NCBI GenBank assembly: GCA_022701275.1
Contig: CP031740.1
Coordinates: forward strand, 4,909,001 to 4,973,000
Origin: Microcoleus vaginatus PCC 9802
GTDB taxonomy: Bacteria; Cyanobacteriota; Cyanobacteriia; Cyanobacteriales; Microcoleaceae
Direction of reading: 5' to 3'
DNA length: 64,000 bases
Below are positions 45,301 to 53,240 of this stretch, piece by piece (the first letter of the stretch is position 1; each line of letters begins with the position of its first letter). Both the position numbers and the translations under genes were made by a program. A model generated the notes under the pieces. It was not told the origin of the DNA. It was given only the letters and a program-made list of their open reading frames with translations, and searched no databases.

Positions 45301-47086
45301 CAACACCAATGTTGAGGGAATTCCTGCTTCCGATATCGTCGCTCGTGCAGTGGAAATTACAAAATTACCATTGCGCCATTTGGGAATGCACAACCCCGTT
45401 TACATCAACGGTTCTCAGGAGTTTTCCCACAGGAGTCTGGCAAGGGTAGTCGCTGGGATGGAAAATATTTTAAATGGGTCGGCCCAACAAGAATACCGTC
45501 AGTTAAAGCCTTCAAACTGGACGAATCAGACTCTAGAAGCTTATGCAAATTTAGACACACAACAGCTAAATACAATCAGAGAAGGCTTACAACTTTTTCT
45601 AGACCAAGAAGTATTTTATTGCCGAATAGAGGAAATTGAGGATTTTGAGTACAGCGGGTGGGTTTATGATTTTGAGGTGAGCAAGCATCACAATTTTGTT
45701 GCCAATAATATCTTGTGCCACAATACTATTCAGCTAATTACTTTTCTCCTGCATTTACAAGAACAAGATTCTCTAGAAGCGCCAACATTACTGGTTTGTC
45801 CGACATCAGTATTGGGCAATTGGGAGCGCGAAGTCAAGAAATTTGGCCCGACGCTAAAAGTGTTAGTTCACCACGGAGACAAGCGCGCTAAAGGCAAAGC
45901 ATTTGCGGCTGAAATTAAAGGAAAGGATTTAATAATTACCAGTTATGCCCTGGTGTTTCGCGATGCGAAGGAATTTCAAGGCATTAAATGGCAAGGATTA
46001 GTTTTAGATGAAGCGCAAAATATTAAAAATTCCGAGGCGAAGCAGTCGCAAGCGGTGCGACAAATCGAGGCATCTTTTAGAATTGCGCTGACAGGAACTC
46101 CGGTGGAAAATAGACTGCAAGAATTGTGGTCAATTTTAGAATTTCTGAATCCTGGCTATTTGGGGCCGCGCAATTTCTTTCAGCGCCGATTTGCAATTCC
46201 GATCGAGAAATACGGAGATCGAGAATCATTGCAGACTTTGCGATCGCTCGTTCGGCCTTTCATCCTCCGCCGCCTCAAAACTGACAAAGAAATCATCCAA
46301 GATTTGCCCGAAAAACAGGAGATGACTGTATTTTGCGGGCTGGCGGCTCAACAGGCGGTATTATATCAGAAAATAGTCGAAGAGTCAATAGCTGAATTAG
46401 ACTCAGCCGAAGGTATTCAGCGCCGGGGAATGATTCTGGCTTTGCTGGTAAAACTCAAGCAACTTTGCAACCATCCGGCTCTTGTGAAAGCAGAAGCTAA
46501 GCCGAAAGAATTGGGGATTAAGAGTCAGGAATCGGGGAAATTGCAGCGGTTGGTGGAAATGTTAGAAGAGGTGCTCGCTGAGGGCGATCGGGCTTTAATT
46601 TTTACTCAATTTGCCGAATGGGGAAAACTCCTGAAACCGCATCTAGAACAGCATTTAGGGCGAGAAGTTTTGTTCTTGTACGGAGGAATTCGGCAACAGC
46701 AGCGCGAAGAAATGATCGATCGCTTCCAGCACGACCCCCAAGGCCCGCCGATTATGATTTTATCTTTAAAAGCTGGCGGTACAGGTTTGAACTTAACCAG
46801 AGCAACCCACGTTTTCCACTATGACAGATGGTGGAATCCCGCAGTAGAAAATCAGGCAACTGACCGCGTATTTCGCATCGGTCAAACTCGCAACGTGCAA
46901 GTGCATAAATTTGTCTGCACGGGTACGTTAGAGGAGAAAATACACGATATGATCGAAAGCAAAAAAGCTCTAGCCGAACAAGTAGTCAGCGCCGGCGAAA
47001 ACTGGCTCACCGAACTCGATACAGACCAACTTCGGAATTTACTAATTCTCGATCGCAATGCTATTATAGAAAACGAAGAAGAATAA
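42344..47086 (+). CDS. SNF2/Swi2 family helicase carrying an intein
   Basis: 1580 residues including a 468-residue intein; the spliced product would be 1112. The N-terminal 600 residues are the bacterial SNF2 accessory region. The ATPase core starts with LRPYQALGAGWLAFLERWG, then LADDMGLGK / TIQLITFLLH split by the intein exactly between Lys and Thr of Walker A. The Walker B box is LVLDEAQNIKN, and the C-terminal helicase lobe has LSLKAGGTGLNLTRATHVFH and ATDRVFRIGQ. It remodels protein-DNA complexes; the SWIM-finger gene downstream is its usual bacterial companion. Residues about 240-272 (KEEGRGKKEEGRG repeats) come from an inserted purine-rich dispersed repeat. Unspliced protein should be inactive. 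Confidence 0.92.
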   Translation: MAILHGSWLVENEKSCLFIWGETWRKVGTIDTIQSGRHLPHPLAMTEAEFKTFLNSLQQSGKLDWQLPETAETPPEKSKKTRRSPKTPNAEIPARDSSIQKEIRAIALPTQISEANANLMPQHSAAALEEPAKTEEIYLYPWQVEGFCLNPQAAFVFLQSLPLNSTEPDYFVGSDLRFWSHIARWSLDLLARCKFLPGLEKQSDGSAIAKWQPLLDSSTDTLRLATFVKQMPTACRTYQSKEEGRGKKEEGRGKKEEGRGEKEEGRGEKEEESSQLPLVVDLPMGAEELVLGFLSSIVDSQVRSAGSSTLDIKTVSPVREWLQALQQESGIVQVETAPLENLATKLSAWTAPLQNQLSQQSQFRTCFQLIPPAPGKANWNLNYCLQAADENEFLVDATTVWNNSVERLAYAGRTIELPQETLLSGLGLASKLYPLIEPSLQAQRPQSCQLNPLQAYEFIKSVAWRFADSGLGVVLPPSLTKTDGWASRLGLSIQAETPKVTPAKGGLGLQSLLNFKWELTIGGQRISKAEFDRLTALNSPLVEINGEWVELRAPDVKAAQTFFASRKEQMTLSLEDALRLASGDTQMIEKLPVVNFEATGQLQELLNTLSDNQAVSAIATPATFQGQLRPYQALGAGWLAFLERWGLGACLADDMGLGKCLLPQSLLFVNGFLQKAEKIWEAYAGKTEFDGEGFWSEPNEQLLVNSINQETGKIVQATIRRLYRQQVQEKLRTIKLQDGSSITITRRHKLLGRDGWTNELKVGDYVCVPAKLYWEGKPEDPDLVKFLAWQIAEGYEQRDRAILTITQKDVAVLEELRFTLHRLSNKYGIEINNPAVRNPGKPRAAYLAVCSRSYQSFLESKGYEWGKLSAEKSFPQFIMQANLDTIRIFLKNYFDAEGSVFLNTRNIEISTASPLIIQQLSTLLRRFGIWLRIATKQKRATNGSGIFRTYYIGTFGGNSARIFLQEIGFGYPEKQRKLEQICESACNTNVEGIPASDIVARAVEITKLPLRHLGMHNPVYINGSQEFSHRSLARVVAGMENILNGSAQQEYRQLKPSNWTNQTLEAYANLDTQQLNTIREGLQLFLDQEVFYCRIEEIEDFEYSGWVYDFEVSKHHNFVANNILCHNTIQLITFLLHLQEQDSLEAPTLLVCPTSVLGNWEREVKKFGPTLKVLVHHGDKRAKGKAFAAEIKGKDLIITSYALVFRDAKEFQGIKWQGLVLDEAQNIKNSEAKQSQAVRQIEASFRIALTGTPVENRLQELWSILEFLNPGYLGPRNFFQRRFAIPIEKYGDRESLQTLRSLVRPFILRRLKTDKEIIQDLPEKQEMTVFCGLAAQQAVLYQKIVEESIAELDSAEGIQRRGMILALLVKLKQLCNHPALVKAEAKPKELGIKSQESGKLQRLVEMLEEVLAEGDRALIFTQFAEWGKLLKPHLEQHLGREVLFLYGGIRQQQREEMIDRFQHDPQGPPIMILSLKAGGTGLNLTRATHVFHYDRWWNPAVENQATDRVFRIGQTRNVQVHKFVCTGTLEEKIHDMIESKKALAEQVVSAGENWLTELDTDQLRNLLILDRNAIIENEEE
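43063..43160. repeat. Purine-rich GGAAGAAGGAAGAGG repeat inside the SNF2 gene
   Basis: About 98 bp of gaaggaagagggaagaag-type units encode (KEEGRGK)n. The complement of this unit is intergenic at 20610-20635, and a relative lies at 42143. It stays in frame and adds about 33 charged residues in the non-catalytic N-terminal part. Confidence 0.7.
44321..45724 (+). other. Intein with LAGLIDADG homing endonuclease, in the SNF2 Walker A motif
   Basis: 468 residues, exactly 1404 bp. It begins with Cys660 (CLLPQSLLFVNGF) directly after GLGK and ends in NNILCHN before Thr, so the downstream nucleophile is Thr. Block F/G features are visible (VYDFEVSKHHNFVANN). The centre has two LAGLIDADG-like helices, LAWQIAEGYEQ and FLKNYFDAEGSVF, the second retaining Asp-Ala-Glu-Gly. 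Both splicing ends look intact, so splicing is expected; endonuclease activity is plausible. Insertion at a P-loop Lys/Thr junction is a favoured site for inteins in ATPases. Confidence 0.92.
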
Positions 47087-47099
47087 TGTGCTTAATTTT

Positions 47100-47213
47100 C
47101 TTCGGCTTGTACTGAAGACTTCAGCCCTCAAAAATCAGAGGACTTTAGTCCTCACTACAAACCTTCGGACTTCCATCCGTTACATCCGTTACAGAATGCG
47201 TTGCTGAACTTCC
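47100..47213. repeat. Intergenic repeat cluster before the SWIM gene
   Basis: Contains a degenerate AGTCCTC/GAGGACT palindrome (47135-47155) and the tccgttaca pair with agaatgcgttgctgaacttcc, a diverged copy of the unit at 838-890 and 20693-20743. Confidence 0.6.
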
Positions 47214-47228
47214 TTTTTTCTTCCGCTT

Positions 47229-48056
47229 ATGATTGACAGAGAATGGTGGACCCAACAGTGGTTAGATTTAATCAATACCTACCGCTTCAAAAAGCGCTTA
47301 GAACGTGGCTGGCAGTACGCGCGCGAAGGTAAAGTTCTCAGCATTAAATTTCCCAATCAAGAAGTAATTGCCATAGTTCAAGGAACCGATCCAAAACCCT
47401 ATCAAGTTTCTTTAGGACTTGATACGTTGACTGATGAAGATTGGGATTATGTGATTGAAAATATGTCGCAAAGAGCAGTTTTTTCAGCTAAACTCTTAGC
47501 AGGAGAAATGCCGCACAATATTGAAGATGTATTTGCAGCAGCAGGCAAAACGCTATTTCCGTTAAGCTTATCTGATATTCGATCGCGCTGTAGCTGTCCT
47601 GACCCCAAAAACCCTTGCAAACACATCAGTGCAGTATACTACTTATTGGGCGATCGCTTCAGCGAAGACCCCTTCGTACTATTTCAATTGCGGGGTCGAA
47701 CCAAAGAGCAAATCTTGACAGCACTTCGTCAGAGACGAGGTACCCAAGGAGAGGAAAATTCCCAACTCAACTCCGGCGAAAATGCCCCCACTACGAATCC
47801 TAAATTGCCGAAGGTCGATCGCTTTTGGGAATACAATCAGCAGCTAGAATCATCTTTAGTAGTTATTGTACCGCCACCCAGCAGCGAAACAGTATTAGAT
47901 ATCTTAGGCCCAATTGCCCTCGCAACCGACGGAAAAGGAACCGCTAGCAAATCCTCGCCCGCATCTGACGCACTCAAGCAGCATTTTAACAAAATCTACC
48001 AAGCAGTTAGCCAGCAAGCAGTTTTAGCAGCACTGAAACGGGGCGAAGGAGAGTAA
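47229..48056 (+). CDS. SWIM zinc-finger protein, partner of the SNF2 helicase
   Basis: 275 residues. The SWIM motif CxCx(n)CxH is seen as CSCPDPKNPCKHISAVYYLL near residues 121-140. The N-terminal 100 residues (WWTQQWLDLINTYRFKKRLE, then RGWQYAREGKVLSI) are the usual region before the finger. Such proteins are commonly encoded next to SNF2 helicases and probably provide nucleic-acid or protein binding. It starts 142 bp after the helicase gene with a repeat cluster between. The last 100 residues are low-complexity and polar. Confidence 0.85.
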   Translation: MIDREWWTQQWLDLINTYRFKKRLERGWQYAREGKVLSIKFPNQEVIAIVQGTDPKPYQVSLGLDTLTDEDWDYVIENMSQRAVFSAKLLAGEMPHNIEDVFAAAGKTLFPLSLSDIRSRCSCPDPKNPCKHISAVYYLLGDRFSEDPFVLFQLRGRTKEQILTALRQRRGTQGEENSQLNSGENAPTTNPKLPKVDRFWEYNQQLESSLVVIVPPPSSETVLDILGPIALATDGKGTASKSSPASDALKQHFNKIYQAVSQQAVLAALKRGEGE

Positions 48057-48207
48057 CATAATTTACTCGCAGAGATGATACTAGGGACTCTGGCTGATAA
48101 CAAATCAGGCTTTGATACCCCTTTTATTCTTTAGTCCCTCTCTGGTGGAACGAGAGTTTGTGTAGAATAGATTTCAACCGACGAGTCTTACTTTTTGCAA
48201 TTTCAGT

Positions 48208-48846
48208 TTACACTTCCCACAAATTACTCATAATCTCTATCAATTCCTGGGGGCGTTTAATCAAAAAATCGGGATTGTGTGCAGCCAAAGCCTCCTGAGA
48301 ATTAAAACCCCAAGCTACAGCAATTACCTTAATTCCTGTTTTTCGAGCAGCTTCAATATCTCTAATCTCATCTCCCACATAAACGACTTGTTTAGGATTT
48401 ATATGTTCTGTTTTTAGCCAGCTATTAATAACTTTATGTTTGCCAAAAGTTGAACCAGAGTAAATAAATGTGAAAGTGTCTTGCACACCATTTGTTTCCA
48501 GCGAGGCTAAGACGTTTTCTCGGGAATTAGATGTGATAATGCCCAGTTGAAAGCCAAGTTTTTTTAACTCCAGTAAAACTTCTTTAATTCCCGCAAATAA
48601 TTGAATGTTGGGAATTTCGCTGCGTAACTCTGCTTTCAACCTTCTAATCAACAGCGGGAATTTGAAGATAGAAATGCCAGAATACTGAAGGAGTTGCCAA
48701 GAAGTTAAATTGCTCAGTTGAGCGATTTGCTCTTTGGTCGCAGACTTAAAGCCCAATTCGGCTGACAAACGGTTGGTGATGCTCAGGAGAATATCGATTG
48801 TATCTGCTAAAGTACCGTCAAAATCAAAAATAATTACTTGGGTCAT
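48208..48846 (-). CDS. HAD-superfamily phosphatase (phosphoglycolate phosphatase-like)
   Basis: 212 residues from ATG 48846 (MTQVIIFDFDGTLADTIDIL); an extension to 48882 adds a non-conserved leader and is rejected. HAD motif I is DFDGT, motif II is IITSNSR, the motif III lysine is in FGKHKVI, and motif IV is VGDEIRDIEAAR. The helical cap inserted after motif I puts it in the Gph/PGPase-type subfamily. The substrate cannot be told from the sequence; a small phosphorylated metabolite is likely. Stand-alone gene. Confidence 0.85.
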   Translation of the reverse strand: MTQVIIFDFDGTLADTIDILLSITNRLSAELGFKSATKEQIAQLSNLTSWQLLQYSGISIFKFPLLIRRLKAELRSEIPNIQLFAGIKEVLLELKKLGFQLGIITSNSRENVLASLETNGVQDTFTFIYSGSTFGKHKVINSWLKTEHINPKQVVYVGDEIRDIEAARKTGIKVIAVAWGFNSQEALAAHNPDFLIKRPQELIEIMSNLWEV

Positions 48847-48882
48847 TGGACAATAGCAAATAAGGAACGGGGAATCATACAA

Positions 48883-48905
48883 TTTTAGATTTTAGATTTT
48901 AGATG
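48883..48905. repeat. ATTTTAGATTTTAGAT tract
   Basis: A short tract of the same gattttagattttagatggg unit that forms the ends of the tilS insert and of the 28314-28450 element. Another lies at about 51268-51297. Confidence 0.6.
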
Positions 48906-49018
48906 GGGAATGACTTACTTCATAATGTATTGGCTCTTGGCGAGCCGTACATACCCTACGGTTATTATCTGTAGGGTAAGGTGTCGCCTAAGCACCCTGA
49001 GCGCGAACATCTCAACTT

Positions 49019-49954
<936 letters not shown>

Positions 49955-50231
49955 TTGACACCAGGCAAATATTTACCTTTGGTATTGACTATTTTTAGTT
50001 TATATGATATGCCAAGCGATTTTAACGATCGGTTTCCTGAATAAACTAATTCGGCGCACAGTCTAGTGACGGCGATCGCAATTTACCAAACCATTCATCA
50101 TAATTTTATAACTCAGCTATATGTAATTTATATTTGCAATTTTTAACAAAACGTTACATAATTTAATCAAGGGAGCTTGACGTTTCCTAACTCCAGTAGC
50201 TCACTACAACCACAAATCCCACAGCATACAC

Positions 50232-51194
50232 ATGGCAGTTAGTATTCAATCAGCTCAATCTATTTTCTCCAACATGGAGATTGCTAGCGCTGTTCCGGCT
50301 ACCACCGAAGCATTTTACAAACTCAGCGTTGAAGACCAACTAGCCTTGCTCTGGTATGCCTACACCGAAATGGGTATTTCCATCACCCCAGCAGCTCCCG
50401 GAGTAGCCAGCATGGCGCTTGTTGAAGGCATACTGAGCGAAATCAAGCAAATGTCGCCGGCTGCTCAAAGCAAAACCATGTTTGACCTAGCCAGCAACGC
50501 CGACACAACGATCGGGCGGATTTACACTTCCTTGCGCGTCAACACCAAACTCGGTTTCTGGTACGAGTTGGGACAGTTGATGAAACAGGGCCTTGTCGCT
50601 CCGATCCCCGCTGGCTATCAAATGTCTCCCGAAGCCACCACAGTTCTAGAAACCATCAAGAAACTAGATCCCAGTCAGCAAATTACCGTACTTCGCAATA
50701 CCGTAGTTAACATGGGCTATGACCCTGCTTTTAGCCAAGAGTACGGCAAACGCTCAGCCCCCCGCAGCACTCCCACCGCTCCAGAAGAGCGGGTGAAAAC
50801 CAAAATTGAGGGTATCAGCGAGCAGACTGTCCTCAACTACATCGACTACATGAACGCCTTCGACTTCACCCCAGCCATCGCTTTATTTGCCGAAGAAGGT
50901 GCCCTACAACCACCTTTCCAAAAGCCGATCGTCGGTCGCGAAGCTATCCTCAACTATATGCGGGAAGAGTGCATCGGACTGAAAATGATGCCCCAGCAAG
51001 GCGTATCGGAACCCACAGAAGATGGCTACCGCCAAGTGAAAGTCACCGGCAAAGTCGAAACTCCCTGGTTCGGAGCGAATGTGGGAATGAACATCGCGTG
51101 GCGGTTTTTGTTAGATCCCCAAGGTCAAATTTTCTTTGTGGCGATCGACTTGTTGGCATCTCCTAAGGAATTGCTCAATTTGATCCGCCAATAG
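50232..51194 (+). CDS. ocp: Orange carotenoid protein
   Basis: 320 residues, the standard length. The all-helical N-terminal carotenoid domain keeps Tyr44 and Trp110 and Arg155 (VLRNTVV), the last forming the inter-domain salt bridge. The C-terminal NTF2-fold domain has Glu246, Tyr203 and Trp290, equivalent to Synechocystis Glu244, Tyr201 and Trp288 that bind the keto-carotenoid. The linker (about 166-192, YGKRSAPRSTPTAPEERVK) differs from OCP1 of Synechocystis. It quenches phycobilisome excitation under strong light. No FRP gene follows; instead a C-terminal-domain homologue does. Clade (OCP1, OCP2 or OCPX) cannot be settled by eye. Confidence 0.96.
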   Translation: MAVSIQSAQSIFSNMEIASAVPATTEAFYKLSVEDQLALLWYAYTEMGISITPAAPGVASMALVEGILSEIKQMSPAAQSKTMFDLASNADTTIGRIYTSLRVNTKLGFWYELGQLMKQGLVAPIPAGYQMSPEATTVLETIKKLDPSQQITVLRNTVVNMGYDPAFSQEYGKRSAPRSTPTAPEERVKTKIEGISEQTVLNYIDYMNAFDFTPAIALFAEEGALQPPFQKPIVGREAILNYMREECIGLKMMPQQGVSEPTEDGYRQVKVTGKVETPWFGANVGMNIAWRFLLDPQGQIFFVAIDLLASPKELLNLIRQ

Positions 51195-51541
51195 AATATC
51201 CTTGTTTGCTCTGTTAAACAGGCTTGCCCAGAAACCCAGATGCCATTAGGTGTCTGGGTTTATATCATTTTAGATTTTAGATTTTAAATTTTAGATTCAA
51301 GAATGAAAGGATGGAAAATGACAGATGGTATCCGGGCTTGCAGCTTGGCTACACTTGTATTGTTTGAAAGTAGTATTGATTTTGGTCGATCGCTTTGAAA
51401 GCTGCGCTCGACGCTCTCCCGTTCCCGGTTCCTCCTTTTTTGGGAGAATTATTTTCCTACCTCTACTTATATCTTTTGAGGGATTTGCTGCGACAAAGAG
51501 AATGATTACAGTATACTCATTCATTTGAAATCACTTGTTTT
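51195..51541. other. Gap between ocp and the CTDH gene
   Basis: Begins with a weak hairpin around aacccagatgcc...tgtctgggttt (51231-51261), possibly an ocp terminator, then an attttagattttagatt repeat tract (51268-51297). The remainder shows no gene that I can support and presumably carries the CTDH promoter. Confidence 0.4.
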
Positions 51542-51976
51542 ATGACCGCAACAACTCAACCTATTTTAACTCACTCTATAAAGATTCCAGGCATCACAAT
51601 GCCAGGGATACTGCAATATTTTGAAACTTTAAACGCGGGCGATTTTGAAGCGACGGCTAATTTATTTGCCGATGATGGGGTTCTGCACGCGCCGTTTGAA
51701 GATCCAATTATCGGCAGCCTCTTGATCGCCACTTATCTCAAAAAAGAAGCACGAGGAATGCAGCTCGAACCCGAGCAAGGTGTCAGCCAAATTTTAGAAG
51801 ATGGCAATGTAGAAGTTCAGGTAAGCGGCCGGGTGCAAACTTCCGCATTTGGTGTTAATGTCGGATGGCAGTTCTTGCTCAATTCTGACCAAAAAATCCT
51901 TTCTGTCACGGTCAAACTGTTAGCTTCTCCCCAAGAATTGCTAAATCTGCGGTCACAGAAGAAATTAGATGTTTGA
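51542..51976 (+). CDS. OCP C-terminal domain homologue (CTDH), carotenoid-binding NTF2 protein
   Basis: 144 residues. ILQYFETLNAGDFEATANLF, then APFEDPIIG and FGVNVGWQFLL, line up with the OCP C-terminal domain (YMNAFDFTPAIALF, QPPFQKPIVG, FGANVGMNIAWRFLL), including the ending LLASPQELLNL. CTDHs bind ketocarotenoids as dimers, hand them to helical carotenoid proteins and quench singlet oxygen. The chain contains no cysteine, so the disulphide switch reported for Anabaena CTDH (from memory) cannot operate. It is on the same strand as ocp, 347 bp downstream. No helical carotenoid protein gene is in the window. Confidence 0.88.
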   Translation: MTATTQPILTHSIKIPGITMPGILQYFETLNAGDFEATANLFADDGVLHAPFEDPIIGSLLIATYLKKEARGMQLEPEQGVSQILEDGNVEVQVSGRVQTSAFGVNVGWQFLLNSDQKILSVTVKLLASPQELLNLRSQKKLDV

Positions 51977-52013
51977 TAAGGTGTTTCACATTTAAATTGT
52001 CTATTTTGGTTTG

Positions 52014-52058
52014 ACCTGTCGATCGCACGTAATAGCTAAAGTCGTGCGATCGACAGGT
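52014..52058. terminator. Perfect 16-bp hairpin downstream of CTDH
   Basis: acctgtcgatcgcacg (52014-52029) is exactly complementary to cgtgcgatcgacaggt (52043-52058) around a 13-nt loop. Each arm carries a GCGATCG-like (HIP1) core. It lies 38 bp after the CTDH stop; a weak T-run follows (gctttttc). Probable transcription end or RNA-stabilising hairpin. Confidence 0.6.
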
Positions 52059-52284
52059 TAATCGGCTTTTTCTGGCAAGAATGAGGCAGAAACCGGGTTT
52101 TTATCCAAATTTTTGGTGAAGTGCCACTCACCGTATAAAAATCCCGTTTCTTCGGTATTTGTGCGATCGGGACTGTACCCCTACAATCTTACAGTCGGGC
52201 GTTGCGCGGACGATACTCAACGACAAAGTGGCTGTCACCGCAGCGTGCGACAGACAGCCAAAGCGAGTCAAAAAGTGCATTGCC

Positions 52285-52321
52285 AATCACTAATCACTCA
52301 TGACTAATGACTAACGACTAA
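52285..52321. repeat. GACTAAT heptamer repeats
   Basis: cactaatcactcatgactaa then tgactaacgactaatt: imperfect heptamers abutting the stop codon of the anti-sigma gene, similar in class to 2382-2480. Confidence 0.6.
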
Positions 52322-52744
52322 TTAAGATTTTTCCGGCAAACTCGCTTCCAACTTTAGACAGTTGCGACCGTCTATTTGCAAAGTGTAGTCCACCCGATCC
52401 ATAAGTCTGCTCATAATCAGCCAGCCGTAGCCGCTTTCCTGTTTAGCTTCCGGTCTCGGGGGATTGTAAGTATCCATTTCGTAACCTTTACCGTAATCCC
52501 AAATTTCTAAACCAATATCCCTATTTTTTAAATTCAAGCGAATTAACACGGGCAAATTGGGTTGATCTTTGTGAGCATGGCGGATCACGTTAGAATAGGC
52601 TTCTGCTAACACCAAGCGCAAACGATTCGACTGACGTGGCCAATCGACGTGCTCTCCTAGCTCTACTTCTAAACTGCTCAGCAACCAATTTTCAACAATT
52701 GTTAAAAATCGCAAGTCGCTTGGCACATGAAGCTCAGTATTCAT
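52322..52744 (-). CDS. Anti-sigma/RsbW-type serine kinase-like ATPase
   Basis: 140 residues from ATG 52744 (MNTELHVPSDLRFL); a start at 52798 adds a leader that does not look conserved. GHKL ATPase motifs are present: N-box EAYSNVIRHAHK, G1 IWDYGKGYEM, and the glycine-rich GYGWLIMSRLMD. Such proteins bind a partner (sigma factor or STAS anti-antagonist) and phosphorylate the STAS protein. The REC-GAF-PP2C phosphatase gene lies about 500 bp upstream on the same strand, so the two probably act in one partner-switching pathway. In N. punctiforme a comparable pair (HmpW/HmpU) controls hormogonium motility; orthology is not shown here. Confidence 0.8.
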   Translation of the reverse strand: MNTELHVPSDLRFLTIVENWLLSSLEVELGEHVDWPRQSNRLRLVLAEAYSNVIRHAHKDQPNLPVLIRLNLKNRDIGLEIWDYGKGYEMDTYNPPRPEAKQESGYGWLIMSRLMDRVDYTLQIDGRNCLKLEASLPEKS

Positions 52745-53240
52745 AAAAAAATCCCGTAAGTTTGAAAACCCTGTGTCTTCACACCAGGTATGAAACACGA
52801 CGCGCCGAATGGATTCGGCCTCAATACTTGTCGCTACTCGGGGGATACCAGCCCTTTCTGTTTAAAAATCAGGCATTCATGATTCGGTAGAAGGCAGAGG
52901 TTAAGAGTATATTTGAAAACTTTAGTTATGGGCCTAAAGCCCATTAACAATTGATAATTATACCGAGACTGCAAGCAGCGAGGTATAAAAAATCTGTGTT
53001 TCAATCCCTGGCTTTTAAGCGTTGGTTTTTTCTCACGAATGCCTTCTACGTTAACCTTTTACAGGCCTTTAATCCCCCAGGAAAGCGATTCAGGAAACTA
53101 GCTGCGCCATCGCCGGCTAGGTTTTTTACTGTTGACGATAACGCCGTCCTTTACAGGACTACTCTGTGGGCCGTCAATCAGCAGGGCTTAAGTTTTTTCG
53201 GCTCTCACCCCCGACTATGCGTCGGGAGTCGCTGACAGAT
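52745..53240. other. Gap between anti-sigma and phosphatase genes
   Basis: About 500 bp with no supported gene; in particular no STAS-domain frame. A cccgactatgcgtcggg hairpin at 53210-53226, just after the phosphatase stop, may end that transcript. Confidence 0.4.
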
